The notes under the pieces were generated by a model. That model was not told the DNA's origin. It made no database searches and saw nothing but the letters and a program-made list of their open reading frames with translations. Positions 1 to 8,385 of a DNA stretch of 64,000 bases are shown here, piece by piece. This DNA is from Candidatus Thiodiazotropha endolucinida (GTDB lineage: Bacteria > Pseudomonadota > Gammaproteobacteria > Chromatiales > Chromatiaceae), in assembly GCF_001715975.1 (NCBI RefSeq), contig NZ_MARB01000008.1, positions 1 to 64,000 on the forward strand, written 5' to 3'. A program made the position numbers and the translations under genes. The number at the start of each line of letters is the position of its first letter. The stretch's first letter is position 1.

Positions 1-93
1 GGGGCTGTTTTTGCGCCCAGCGGCGTTATCATTCGCTCATGTAGCATAACTACACCTCGCTCATTCTGCCTTGCTGGACACAAAAACAGCCCC
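1..93. repeat. Long inverted repeat, MITE-like or terminator-like
   Basis: Bases 1-13 (GGGGCTGTTTTTG) are the exact reverse complement of 81-93 (CAAAAACAGCCCC). A second inner pair, CCAGC near 17-21 with GCTGG near 73-77, continues the stem. The inside holds two copies of the octamer TCGCTCAT. The left end touches the window edge, so the element may be longer. It lies upstream of a VOC gene and is followed by GTGTTAACAGGCCCTAG, parts of which recur at other intergenic sites in the window. No transposase is present. It could be a non-autonomous repeat or the terminator of a gene to the left. Confidence 0.55.
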
Positions 94-154
94 AGCAGGG
101 TGTATTGGATTAGTGTTAACAGGCCCTAGCTTACCACCCGGGAGTAGTGTGACT

Positions 155-574
155 ATGGAACCAAGAATCAATCTCATCACTCTGGGGGTAAAGGACCTGA
201 AACGATCCATCGGGTTTTATGAGGCTCTCGGTTTAACGCGTTTCGATTTCGACAGCCAAGCGGTTGCCTTTTTTCAGCTGCAGGGTAGTTGGTTGGCGCT
301 CTATCCGAAACAGGCCCTGGCGGATGATGCCAGTGTTTCCGGCGAGGGTTCCGGTTTTCCCGGTTTCACCCTGGCCCACAACGTAACCAGCCGGGAGGCG
401 GTGGATAGGGTGATGTCAGAGGCATTGAGCGTCGGTGCACGGTTGATGAAACCGGCCCAGGAGACCTTTTGGGGCGGATACTCCGGTTACTTTGCCGATC
501 CGGACGGTTTCCTGTGGGAAGTGGCCCATGTGCCCCAATTCTGGATTGGACCTGATGCCGGAGAAGAGGAATGA
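155..574 (+). CDS. VOC family (glyoxalase/bleomycin-resistance fold) protein
   Basis: A 139-residue single-module vicinal oxygen chelate protein. It starts with the usual first strand (INLITLGVKDLKRSIGFYEA) and ends with the typical FADPDGFLWEVAHVP strand, where the Glu is a frequent metal ligand. Family members bind a divalent metal and act as glyoxalases, dioxygenases or resistance proteins, and the substrate cannot be read from this sequence. I start at ATG 155 because GGAG lies just upstream at 141-144 and the VOC fold begins at once. An upstream in-frame extension from 71 translates the repeat and is not credible. The stop overlaps the start of the next gene (ATGA), so the two are translationally coupled. 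Confidence 0.85.
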   Translation: MEPRINLITLGVKDLKRSIGFYEALGLTRFDFDSQAVAFFQLQGSWLALYPKQALADDASVSGEGSGFPGFTLAHNVTSREAVDRVMSEALSVGARLMKPAQETFWGGYSGYFADPDGFLWEVAHVPQFWIGPDAGEEE

Positions 575-1149
575 GCGGCGATAAACGGTGTCCATGGTGT
601 CTGGGGGATGAAGAATATATGCAATACCACGATGTGGAGTGGGGTGTTCCCTCCCATGATCCGCGCCACCTTTTCGAAATGCTTGTTTTGGAGGGTGCCC
701 AGGCCGGCCTCTCCTGGTTGACCATACTGCGTAAACGTGAGGGGTATCGTCGCGCTTTCCATGATTTTGATGTGGCGCGGATTGCTCGCTATGACGACGC
801 AGATGTGGCGAGGTTACTCGCGGATCCGGGTATCGTGCGTAACCGGCTCAAAGTAGCTTCGACGATCGATAATGCCAGAGCCGTGTTGGAACTGGAGTCG
901 GGGGAGGGATTGGCCAGGCTGCTCTGGTCGTTCGTGGATGGTGAGCCGATTCAGAACCGTTGGCGCAGCCTGCAGGAGGTGCCGGCTTCCACACCACTTT
1001 CCGATGCGATGAGTAAGGAGCTCAAACGACGCGGATTTCGCTTTGTCGGCAGCACGATCTGTTATGCCTTTATGCAGGCAGTGGGGATGGTGAACGATCA
1101 TCTGCTCTGTTGTCCGCGACATCGGACTGTCGCCGGAAATGCTGAATGA
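571..1149 (+). CDS. tag: DNA-3-methyladenine glycosylase I
   Basis: A 192-residue base-excision repair glycosylase that removes 3-methyladenine from alkylated DNA in the cytoplasm. The N-terminus has the Tag signature RCPWCLGDEEYMQYHDVEWG, with the Cys of the Tag zinc site and the conserved aromatic and acidic residues. It continues with FEMLVLEGAQAGLSW, the helix-hairpin-helix region and a C-terminal HRC-type end (DHLLCCPRH). The length matches the family (about 190 residues). The start overlaps the preceding VOC stop by four bases, so it is the second gene of a two-gene unit. Whether the VOC protein has a role in alkylation damage is unknown. Confidence 0.95.
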   Translation: MSGDKRCPWCLGDEEYMQYHDVEWGVPSHDPRHLFEMLVLEGAQAGLSWLTILRKREGYRRAFHDFDVARIARYDDADVARLLADPGIVRNRLKVASTIDNARAVLELESGEGLARLLWSFVDGEPIQNRWRSLQEVPASTPLSDAMSKELKRRGFRFVGSTICYAFMQAVGMVNDHLLCCPRHRTVAGNAE

Positions 1150-1233
1150 GATGCGCGGGTCGGGATTGTTAAGCGGCATCCGCCGCCCCGGTAGCAGGTA
1201 CCTGTGCTGCCGGGGGATTTGCGGGGCCCGTGT

Positions 1234-1887
1234 TCAGCGGGTGCCGAAGACGACGATGGTCTTGCCCTTTACGCTGATCAGCCCCTGCTCTTCCAGGTTC
1301 TTCAGTACCCTGCCTGCCATCTCACGGGAACAACCGACGATACGGCCGATCTCCTGACGGGTAATGCGGATCTGCATACCGTCGGGATGAGTCATGGCGT
1401 CCGGCTCCTTGCACAGATCGAGCAGCGTTCTGGCGATACGACCGGTCACATCGAAAAAGGCCAAATGCCCGACCTTGTTGCTGGTCTGATTGAGACGCTG
1501 TGACAGCTGCGCCCCCATGGCATAGAGGATGTCTTTGGTATAATCCTTGAGATCGTGGTTGAAGAGCTGTTCCAGTCGCTGATAGCTGATCTCCGCTATC
1601 TGACAGGATGTACGCGTGCGAACCATCACACTGCGCTTGGGTTCGGGGATGAAAAGACCCATCTCGCCGACAAATTGTCCTTTGTTGAGGTAGGTGAGAA
1701 TAATCTCCCGACCGTCTTCATCTTCGATGTAGACAGCTACCGAGCCTTCCGTGATGTAATAGAGGATATCCGCCGGATCACCGATATGAATAATCTCGGT
1801 ATTCTTGGGGTATCGTCGGCGATGACAAAAGGAGAGGAATCGCTGTAGATACTCTGGTTCCTGCGGTGGTGGTTTTATGATCGTCAT
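1234..1887 (-). CDS. crp: cAMP-dependent Crp/Vfr-type global transcription regulator
   Basis: A 217-residue Crp/Fnr-family regulator. The N-terminal cyclic-nucleotide pocket keeps the residues that contact cAMP in E. coli CRP: GEMGLF, the RS pair in KRSVMV, and Thr-Ser in QTSNKVG. The C-terminal helix-turn-helix ([20 protein letters not shown]) is almost identical to that of CRP, so it should recognise TGTGA-type half sites. No Fe-S cysteine cluster is present at the N-terminus, which excludes Fnr. It is transcribed alone, convergent with tag, with the long AT-rich leader 1888-2208 upstream. No adenylate cyclase gene lies in the window. Targets cannot be assigned from here. Confidence 0.93.
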   Translation of the reverse strand: MTIIKPPPQEPEYLQRFLSFCHRRRYPKNTEIIHIGDPADILYYITEGSVAVYIEDEDGREIILTYLNKGQFVGEMGLFIPEPKRSVMVRTRTSCQIAEISYQRLEQLFNHDLKDYTKDILYAMGAQLSQRLNQTSNKVGHLAFFDVTGRIARTLLDLCKEPDAMTHPDGMQIRITRQEIGRIVGCSREMAGRVLKNLEEQGLISVKGKTIVVFGTR

Positions 1888-2208
1888 GATCTTGGGACTC
1901 TTAGCTGTTGTGGGGAGAGATCAGCCTGCAGAATGATCCAGCTATCTGCCTGTCGGCAGCTTCAGGTGATCTTCATCGCAGTAAAATCTGAGCCCTCTTC
2001 CGTAGTTTTATTGTCGTCGTCTCTAAAAAGAGTTTAGGATCTAGTTTAGCAACCCTTTTCAACTTGTCGAATGTACAACCTTCAGTATATTCAATAGACG
2101 CATAGTTTAACAAAAACAATAGTTCATTAATTTAACGCAATTCATACTAATCATCTATCCCCGGTGTCGCATCTTTGCTGGCTTCAGGGTAGATAACTGG
2201 AGCAGCTG
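1888..2208. other. AT-rich divergent intergenic region
   Basis: About 320 bases between crp (leftward) and the OsmC gene (rightward). The stretch 2030-2150 is clearly AT-richer than its surroundings, so it probably carries the divergent promoters. I see no coding potential, no perfect CRP palindrome and no terminator. A ribosome-binding GGAG sits at about 2199 ahead of the rightward gene. Confidence 0.5.
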
Positions 2209-2628
2209 ATGAAAGCACGGGTCGTGTGGGTGGAGGATTCTGTCATGATGGGGGAGTCCGGGAGTGGTCATGGGATTGTGATGGACGGTCCGCCAGAGCA
2301 TGGTGGCCGCAATCTGGGCGTCAGGCCGATGGAAATGCTGCTGCTTGGCATGGGGGGGTGTACCGAATTCGATGTGTTGTCGATTTTACGCAAATCCCGC
2401 CAACAGGTGACCCGTTGTGTGGTGGAGCTCGAAGCAGAGCGGGCACAGCAGGATCCCAAGGTATTCACCCGAATCCATGCCCATTTCATCGTCACCGGCA
2501 AGGGGCTTAGCGAAAAGCATGTGGCACGCGCCATCTCGCTAAGTGCTGAGAAATACTGTTCTGCATCCCTGATGCTTGGAAAGAGCGCCGAGATCACCCA
2601 CGACTATGAGATCCGCGATGAGCAATAA
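2209..2628 (+). CDS. OsmC family protein (YhfA-like)
   Basis: A 139-residue OsmC/Ohr-fold protein of the YhfA branch. The two reactive-type cysteines are present, one in GMGGCTEFDV (about residue 50) and one in AEKYCSAS (about residue 121). In OsmC and Ohr such a pair reduces organic hydroperoxides, while for YhfA the physiological substrate is not established. The gene has a GGAG ribosome site just before ATG 2209. It overlaps the following DUF885-like gene by 11 bases, so the two are probably co-expressed. Its genomic position near crp resembles E. coli, where yhfA is next to crp. Confidence 0.88.
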   Translation: MKARVVWVEDSVMMGESGSGHGIVMDGPPEHGGRNLGVRPMEMLLLGMGGCTEFDVLSILRKSRQQVTRCVVELEAERAQQDPKVFTRIHAHFIVTGKGLSEKHVARAISLSAEKYCSASLMLGKSAEITHDYEIRDEQ

Positions 2629-4219
2629 TGAGGCCGCCGCCTTTGATAGTCTGATCGCAGACTACTACAGGGTCTGGTTCCGTTTTCATCCGGTGGCGGC
2701 TGTCTATGCATCGGTGCCGGGCTACGAGGGGCTGCTGGCAGCCGATGGGGATGACGATATGGGTGCGCTGGCAAACTTGATCAGTAATCTTCTGGTGAGC
2801 CTCAAGGAACTGGACTATGACGCCCTGGATGCGGATCGTCAGCTTGATCTACAGCTGATCTACGGTACTGCAATGGTTGAGCACCGTTTACTGCTCGAGC
2901 ATGACTGGCGCCATCGGGATCCCGCCCGCTATCTCCCATTGCATCTGCTCCAGGAGCTGGTAGTGCGCCAGCCGGAGAAGTTGTGCGAGGCCCTGATGGG
3001 AGTATTGGAGAAGACCCCCAACTACCTGCGGGATGCCAGAGGGCGGCTGGGAGAACTTCCTGGACTGGTCTCCACCCTGTGGTTGGCCGATGCCCTGGAG
3101 ACGGCGGAGAAGGGCGTGCCCTGGCTGAAACGGCTTGGCAGGGATCTTCCACAGACCCATGAATGCTGTGCCGACAAGGGACGTTTGCAGTCCCTCAGCA
3201 GCCAGGCAGCGGAAGCCGTGGATGATTTCAAGCTGGCAATGATCAAAGATCTGACCCCGTCAGCCTCGGGAACCGCCGATTGCGGAAAGGAACTGCTCGC
3301 CTGGCTGTTGCGTCACCGCGATCAGATCGATATCAGGGTAGAAGATGCCCTGGCCTATGCCCGCAGGCGATTGCACCAGACCTACGAAGAGCTGGAAAGG
3401 CAGGGGATTTCGCTACAGGCTGTAAAACAGGTCAAAGGCGAGCAGCTCAACGGTGACAACAGATTGCAGGCCTACCGGGAGGAGGCGGCTGGTCTAAGGT
3501 CATTCCTGCAGCGGCTCGAAATCCTGCCCGACTCCCCACAACCTCTGGCATTCCGTATTACCGACAGCTGCTTCAGGCAACCTGATTGCGGCAGCTATCT
3601 GCGCACGCAACAGGGAGGGGTCTTTCTGATACCCCATGATCAACAGGTCGGGGGTGGCGAGAGCCGTTCCGCCATTCGAATGCGCAATCTCTACAGCGGT
3701 TGGGCGGGGCGTCACTATCTGGCTTGGGCCGGTGGGGTCTCGGCACACAGTCTGGTGCGTCAGATCAATCCCTCCGCCGCTTTCAAAAGGGGTTGGGCCC
3801 ACTACATGAGCCGAATCCTGGAGGGGCATGGTTACTTTACCGAAAATGATCGTCTGTCGCTCTATCAGAGACGTCTGGCCCTGGCCGAACAGGCGACGAT
3901 AGATCTGGAGTTTCATGCCGGTGAGATCAACAGCCGTCAGGCCCTGGAAAGGCTGAAACGGCTTTCTGACATACCCTGCTGGGCGGAAGTCAGCCTGACG
4001 GCAATCTCAAGGCGTCCGACGGACGCCTTCATGGCCCTGTTGGGGGCCGAATTGATTGAGCATCTCTGCCAGCGGCAGCTCGAGCAAAGGCCGGGGTCCA
4101 CTCTCCGTTCGTTACACGAAGAGTTACTGGCCCATGGTGCAGTGGCCCTGCCGTTGGTGGTGCAACGCGCCTGCGACCGGGAGACCTGGGAACAGGCCCT
4201 GAACGAGGTACTCTCATGA
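2618..4219 (+). CDS. DUF885-like protein lacking the metalloprotease motif
   Basis: A 533-residue, probably cytoplasmic and mostly helical protein. The C-terminal half follows the pattern of DUF885 proteins (GWAHYMSRILEGHGYF, then LALAEQATIDLEFHAGEIN). In usual members an HExxPGH-like zinc motif precedes this. Here the matching stretch at about residues 366-382 reads HYLAWAGGVSAHSLVRQ, so the HE pair is gone and only the last His remains. The Glu of the usual EGWALY segment is Arg. This suggests a non-catalytic member. I start at ATG 2618, where similarity to the family start (ADYYRVWFRFHPVAA) follows directly. The start lies inside the OsmC gene and the stop overlaps the next gene by four bases, which indicates an operon. 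The function is unknown. Confidence 0.7.
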   Translation: MSNNEAAAFDSLIADYYRVWFRFHPVAAVYASVPGYEGLLAADGDDDMGALANLISNLLVSLKELDYDALDADRQLDLQLIYGTAMVEHRLLLEHDWRHRDPARYLPLHLLQELVVRQPEKLCEALMGVLEKTPNYLRDARGRLGELPGLVSTLWLADALETAEKGVPWLKRLGRDLPQTHECCADKGRLQSLSSQAAEAVDDFKLAMIKDLTPSASGTADCGKELLAWLLRHRDQIDIRVEDALAYARRRLHQTYEELERQGISLQAVKQVKGEQLNGDNRLQAYREEAAGLRSFLQRLEILPDSPQPLAFRITDSCFRQPDCGSYLRTQQGGVFLIPHDQQVGGGESRSAIRMRNLYSGWAGRHYLAWAGGVSAHSLVRQINPSAAFKRGWAHYMSRILEGHGYFTENDRLSLYQRRLALAEQATIDLEFHAGEINSRQALERLKRLSDIPCWAEVSLTAISRRPTDAFMALLGAELIEHLCQRQLEQRPGSTLRSLHEELLAHGAVALPLVVQRACDRETWEQALNEVLS

Positions 4220-4626
4220 AACAGCCGTCGCAACATCTCGGCATGCGCCATGTCGCCCTGAATATCAGGGACATGGACGCCAGCGAGCACTTCTACGTCG
4301 AGCTGCTGGGAATGGAGGTCGAATGGCGGCCGGATCAGGACAATCTCTATCTTACATCGGGATCGGACAACCTCGCCCTGCACAAGGCAGCGGCGGAGTA
4401 TCTGGACGAGGCTGCACAACGCCTCGACCACATCGGTTTCTTCCTCTCCGATCCCGATCAGGTGGATGCCTGGTACGACTATCTTCTGGCGGCCGGGGTG
4501 AGGATGCGCAATGCGCCGCGCACACACCGTGACGGAGCTCGCAGTTTTTACTGTTTCGATCCCGACGGCACCACTATTCAGATCATTTACCACCCACCTA
4601 TCGTAGAAAACGTATCAAGTTACTGA
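4216..4626 (+). CDS. VOC family protein
   Basis: A 136-residue single VOC module with the first-strand His in MRHVALNIRDMDASEHFYVE, a second His in LDHIGFFL, and the closing strand CFDPDGTTIQIIY. The final metal Glu common in glyoxalase I is Gln or absent here, so the activity is uncertain. The start codon overlaps the previous stop (ATGA), which makes it the third gene of an OsmC / DUF885-like / VOC unit. It is not closely similar to the VOC protein at 155-574. The substrate is unknown. Confidence 0.83.
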   Translation: MKQPSQHLGMRHVALNIRDMDASEHFYVELLGMEVEWRPDQDNLYLTSGSDNLALHKAAAEYLDEAAQRLDHIGFFLSDPDQVDAWYDYLLAAGVRMRNAPRTHRDGARSFYCFDPDGTTIQIIYHPPIVENVSSY

Positions 4627-4696
4627 GATAGTTGACGATGCTATATATGGTCTTATCGTCAAGACCGTACAGTTAAAACGGATACAGGAACCTGGT

Positions 4697-7003
4697 ATGA
4701 ATCGATATCTGATATGGGCGGCCAAAGCAGTAATTTTGATGCAACTGTTGTTGCTTACCGCCTGCGGCGGTGGTGGCGGTAGCAGTAGTGATGATGGAGA
4801 CACGATTGGCACCACCTATACAATCAGCGGCACCATTACGGGGCTGACGGGCAGCGGACTGGTATTGCGGAATAACGGCGGTGATGATCTGTCGCCAAAC
4901 AGTGACGGCAGTTTCAGTTTTACCGTTGAGCTGAGCGACGGCAGCACATACGCGGTAACCATCGCTACCCAGCCCGCCGAGCAAAGCTGTGCGGTGGCTA
5001 ATGGCAGCGGTACAATTGCCGCTGCTGACGTCACCAATATCACCATCACCTGTACCGACAATACCGGATTCTTCAGCATTGGCGGCAGCGTCAGTGGTCT
5101 GGCGGGTGATGGCCTGGTGTTGCAAAACAACGGCGGTGACGATCTTACGATCACGGCCAGCGGTGAATTCAGTTTTGCCACCCAGCTGGAGGATGGCAAT
5201 GCCTATTCGGTGACGATCGCCACCCAACCCACTGGCCAGACGTGTACAGTGGTGAATGGGACTGGAACGCTTAACGGGGCCACTGTAACCGACGTCCAGA
5301 TCAGCTGCCCGCCCGACGCGGATCTCACCGCGAGTGTCAGCGTGGCGGGGCCCAAGCTGTTGCGATTCAGCTGGAACGACGTGGGGGTTGATCACTACCG
5401 GTTGTTGTACAATCCGGATGGGATCTCCGGCTTCAGCCAGGTGGGTGACAACATCACGGCGACCACTGTGGACGCGGTGATCTCTGTCCATCTGACCGAC
5501 TGGGTGAATGCCAGCTACATGGTTCAGGCCTGCAGCGCCAGTGAGGATTGCGCCGATTCAACACCTGTCACAGCCTTCTCGCTGATACTTGATGTGATCG
5601 GCTATCTCAAGCCCTCATTCATTGGTTCAGAGGATCAGTTCGGCAGCAGTGTCGCAATTTCCGGTGATGGCTCAACGCTGGCGATAGGCGCGCCCGAAGA
5701 GGACTCCACAGCGACAGGGATAGATGGTGACCCGGTCGTCGATACCGAGATGGCAACGAGTTCCGGCGCGGTCTATCTGTTTAGTCGAGATGGCGACAGT
5801 TGGAGTCAACAGACATACATCAAGGCGTCCAACGCCGAAGCCGGTGACAAATTCGGTTCTGCCGTGTCGCTCTCTGATGATGGGCAAACACTGGCCGTCG
5901 GTGCGCTGTTCGAGGACTCGGCCGCTTCGGGCATAGACGGCAACCAGGCAGATAACTCCTTTAACTCCTTGTCGAGATCCGGAGCGGTGTATGTCTTCAG
6001 CCTTTCCGGCTCGGCGTGGGCCCAGCAGGCCTATATCAAGGCATCCGCACCTGTGTCAGGCGCCAATTTCGGTAAACAGGTATCGCTCTCCAGCAGTGGG
6101 ACGAGGTTGGCGGTCAGCGGAGGAGGTGTCTTCGTGTTCAACCAGGGTGGCAGTGGTTGGGCTCAGCAGGCGATCCTCGAGGTAGCCAGTGGCGAGGGTC
6201 CGGACGAGTTCGGCGCCGCCCTGGAACTCTCCGGTAACGGCTCGACGCTTGCAATCGGCGCTCCGGGAGAAGATTCATCCGCAACCGGCATTAATGGCGA
6301 TCAATCGAACAACGACGCGCGGGGAGCCGGTGCGGCCTATGTATTCGCTTATGACGGCGCTAGCTGGACGCAGCAGGCCTATCTCAAGGCATCGGCAACC
6401 GACAGCGGTGATGAATTCGGCAACGACGTGTCAATCTCCGCGGACGGCAATACCCTGGCCGTGGGTGTCTGGAAAGAGGATTCATTGGCCTTCGGAGTCA
6501 ATGGCAGCTTCTCCAACAATGGCAGGGAGAATTCCGGTGCAGCCTATCTGTTCGAGCGTCAGGCCAATGTATGGACGCAAACCGCATACTTCAAGGCATC
6601 GAATGCCGATCCAAACGACGGTTTTGGCAATAAAGTGGCCCTTTCCGGGGACGGGGACAGCCTGGCTGTGAGCGCGGCTTTTGAGGACTCTGTCGGTCAG
6701 GGCGTCAACCGCAACCAGGCAGACGACAGCGCGACCTCTCCGCCAGGTGCGGTCTATATGTTTACACGCGGCGACACTGGCTGGTTCCAGCACTCCTATG
6801 TCAAGGCCTCGAATACGGATGCGGGATGGCCACAGCCGGGTTGCTCATTCTGTCCCGAATTAAACGATGAGTTCGGCGATAGCCTGAGCATCTCCAGTGA
6901 TGGGACAACCCTGGTTGTAGGCGCCCCATTCGAGAATTCGGGGGACAGCGCCGATCAGGAAGATGATACCAGTCCCTACGCCGGGGCGGTTTATCTCTAC
7001 TAA
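4697..7003 (+). CDS. Large lipoprotein with seven FG-GAP-like propeller repeats
   Basis: A 768-residue exported lipoprotein. A signal peptide ends in the lipobox LLTAC, followed by a GGGGGSSSDDGD linker. Two tandem copies of a roughly 80-residue module follow (about 34-120 and 121-205), each with GLVLxNNGGDDL and a Cys pair in QxCxVxNG and IxC. An fn3-like segment (about 210-295) follows. The rest is seven repeats of about 60-70 residues beginning FGxxVxLSxDGxTLAVG and ending GAVYLFxxxGxxWxQQxYxKAS, the pattern of FG-GAP/integrin-alpha propeller blades. The third blade is short and lacks the loop seen in the others. Seven blades would close a propeller. An adhesive or surface role is inferred; no ligand is known. 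It stands alone between the VOC operon and the tRNA. Confidence 0.8.
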   Translation: MNRYLIWAAKAVILMQLLLLTACGGGGGSSSDDGDTIGTTYTISGTITGLTGSGLVLRNNGGDDLSPNSDGSFSFTVELSDGSTYAVTIATQPAEQSCAVANGSGTIAAADVTNITITCTDNTGFFSIGGSVSGLAGDGLVLQNNGGDDLTITASGEFSFATQLEDGNAYSVTIATQPTGQTCTVVNGTGTLNGATVTDVQISCPPDADLTASVSVAGPKLLRFSWNDVGVDHYRLLYNPDGISGFSQVGDNITATTVDAVISVHLTDWVNASYMVQACSASEDCADSTPVTAFSLILDVIGYLKPSFIGSEDQFGSSVAISGDGSTLAIGAPEEDSTATGIDGDPVVDTEMATSSGAVYLFSRDGDSWSQQTYIKASNAEAGDKFGSAVSLSDDGQTLAVGALFEDSAASGIDGNQADNSFNSLSRSGAVYVFSLSGSAWAQQAYIKASAPVSGANFGKQVSLSSSGTRLAVSGGGVFVFNQGGSGWAQQAILEVASGEGPDEFGAALELSGNGSTLAIGAPGEDSSATGINGDQSNNDARGAGAAYVFAYDGASWTQQAYLKASATDSGDEFGNDVSISADGNTLAVGVWKEDSLAFGVNGSFSNNGRENSGAAYLFERQANVWTQTAYFKASNADPNDGFGNKVALSGDGDSLAVSAAFEDSVGQGVNRNQADDSATSPPGAVYMFTRGDTGWFQHSYVKASNTDAGWPQPGCSFCPELNDEFGDSLSISSDGTTLVVGAPFENSGDSADQEDDTSPYAGAVYLY

Positions 7004-7112
7004 GAGCTATGTTGCAAAATTAGGGCGCCGGCGGTTCAGGTCAATGGTGATTACCTGCTGAGCGCCCTTGCTGACCCGCCCTGCAAGGGAGGGAATATAA
7101 TAATGGGAATCC

Positions 7113-7317
7113 TGGCGGGTTCTATATTGGCTGGGGATGGAGGATTATTCGGCCCGTCGGGCCTCACCCCTTCGGGGCCAGCTATTCGCTGTTCGCCTTC
7201 GCTTTGCTCAGTCGTCGAACCTCGGTTGAGCTTCTCATCCTCCATCTAGAGGATTCTGTTACAGGCACCAAAAAACCCGCACATGGCGGGTTCTGTATTG
7301 GCTGGGGATGGAGGATT
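7113..7317. repeat. Direct repeat: duplicated tRNA-Gln 3' end plus terminator arm
   Basis: Bases 7113-7146 and 7284-7317 are 34-base direct repeats that differ at a single position (A in the left copy, G in the right, within TTCTATATT versus TTCTGTATT). The right copy is made of the right arm of the tRNA terminator, the encoded CCA, the acceptor stem and part of the T arm of tRNA-Gln. The left copy is outside any gene. The 137 bases between them hold no gene. This is what a small tRNA-targeted insertion or a slipped duplication would leave, but no integrase is visible. Confidence 0.75.
7270..7292 (-). terminator. Intrinsic terminator after tRNA-Gln
   Basis: Read on the minus strand, the arms AACCCGC and GCGGGTT (7-bp stem, loop CATGT) are followed by a run of T. 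It lies a few bases past the tRNA 3' end and should end the rplM-rpsI-tRNA transcript. Confidence 0.85.
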
Positions 7318-7372
7318 CGAACCTCCACATACGGAGTCAGAGTCCGGTGTCCTGCCGTTAGACGAATCCCCA
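7299..7372 (-). tRNA. tRNA-Gln (anticodon CTG)
   Basis: A 74-nucleotide tRNA read on the minus strand. The acceptor arms TGGGGAT and ATCCCCA pair, the anticodon stem CCGGA/TCCGT encloses the loop CTCTGAC with anticodon CTG, and the T arm reads GGAGG-TTCGAAT-CCTCC. The discriminator G and CCA are encoded. The unusual U1-A72 first pair is typical of bacterial tRNA-Gln. It begins 26 bases after the rpsI stop with no promoter visible between, so it is probably cut from the ribosomal-protein transcript. Confidence 0.95.
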
Positions 7373-7398
7373 GTTGCAGGCTCGTGAGAGCCCTAGGC

Positions 7399-7788
7399 TT
7401 AGCGTTTGGAGTATTGAGGACGCTTGCGGGCCTTGTGCAGGCCGACCTTCTTACGCTCCACGGCGCGGGCGTCGCGGGTCAGGAAGCCTGCTCTGCGCAG
7501 GGTGCCGTGCAGGGATTCGTCGTAGGCGTCCAGGGCGCGCGAGATGCCATGGCGAATGGCGCCTGCCTGGCCGGTGGTGCCGCCGCCGTTGACCGTCACT
7601 TTGATATCGACCTTGTCACGGGTTTCGGTGGCATCCAGAGGTTGGCGAACCACCATGCGGGCTGTCTCCCGGCCGAAGTACTCGTCGAGGGGACGGTTAT
7701 TGACCACGATGTTGCCGCTGCCTGCGGTCAGGAAGACGCGGGCGGTTGAACTCTTACGGCGTCCTGTGGTGATGTGCTTGTCTGCCAT
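7399..7788 (-). CDS. rpsI: 30S ribosomal protein S9
   Basis: A 130-residue ribosomal protein of the 30S head that contacts tRNA in the P site through its basic C-terminal tail. It starts at [18 protein letters not shown], a normal S9 start. It contains the conserved [16 protein letters not shown] and [14 protein letters not shown] segments and ends in the expected RKRPQYSKR tail, whose last Arg reaches the P site. An in-frame upstream extension overlaps rplM and is rejected. It lies 22 bases after rplM, the usual two-gene operon. Confidence 0.98.
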   Translation of the reverse strand: MADKHITTGRRKSSTARVFLTAGSGNIVVNNRPLDEYFGRETARMVVRQPLDATETRDKVDIKVTVNGGGTTGQAGAIRHGISRALDAYDESLHGTLRRAGFLTRDARAVERKKVGLHKARKRPQYSKR

Positions 7789-7810
7789 GCTCGTTACTCT
7801 ATTTAAATGA

Positions 7811-8239
7811 TCAGATGTCCAGCGGCTGGGGCTGCTGGGCCTGATGGGTGTGCTCGGGACCGGCGAAGACACGCAGTTTTTTCAACATGGCGCGGCCCAG
7901 CGGGTTTTTCGGCATCATGCCCTTGACCGCGTGTTCTATGGCGCGTTCCGGGGCCTTCTGCAGCAGCTTCTCCAGATTGATTGATTTCAGATTGCCGATG
8001 AAACCGGTGTGATGATGGTACATCTTGTCGCTCAATTTGTTACCGGTTACACGAATCTTTTCGGCGTTGACAACGACGATATAGTCGCCGGTATCGACGT
8101 GAGGTGTATATTCCGGTTTATGTTTACCGCGCAGGTGACGGGCAATTTCCGTGGACAGACGACCGAGGGTCTTGTCTGTTGCATCCACGAGATACCAATT
8201 GCGGCGTACCTCTGCCGGCTTCGCGCTTACAGTAGTCAT
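7811..8239 (-). CDS. rplM: 50S ribosomal protein L13
   Basis: A 142-residue early-assembly protein of the large ribosomal subunit that binds 23S rRNA. Conserved blocks visible are [20 protein letters not shown], the [20 protein letters not shown] stretch and [20 protein letters not shown] start at the ATG that gives [15 protein letters not shown], with GGAG upstream. The longer in-frame reading to 8317 adds 26 residues not seen in L13. It is the first gene of rplM-rpsI-tRNA-Gln. Confidence 0.98.
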   Translation of the reverse strand: MTTVSAKPAEVRRNWYLVDATDKTLGRLSTEIARHLRGKHKPEYTPHVDTGDYIVVVNAEKIRVTGNKLSDKMYHHHTGFIGNLKSINLEKLLQKAPERAIEHAVKGMMPKNPLGRAMLKKLRVFAGPEHTHQAQQPQPLDI

Positions 8240-8385
8240 CCGATGTCGCTCCGATGGAGAACTAAAAATGCCTTGAAAAAGACGGCGGATATTACATGAT
8301 CCAGGAATTGGAGACAAGACCTAATCCAAGATATTTAGGCCTGAGTCGAAGGCGTGTCGGTTCTCGACGATGACCGGGCGTAAGG

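Noticed and set aside
71-154. Upstream extension of the first VOC gene
   Set aside because: It translates the end of the inverted repeat; a ribosome site and the fold begin at 155.
7204-7749. Open frame on the plus strand over the tRNA and rpsI
   Set aside because: It is antisense to rpsI and follows from the codon bias of that gene.
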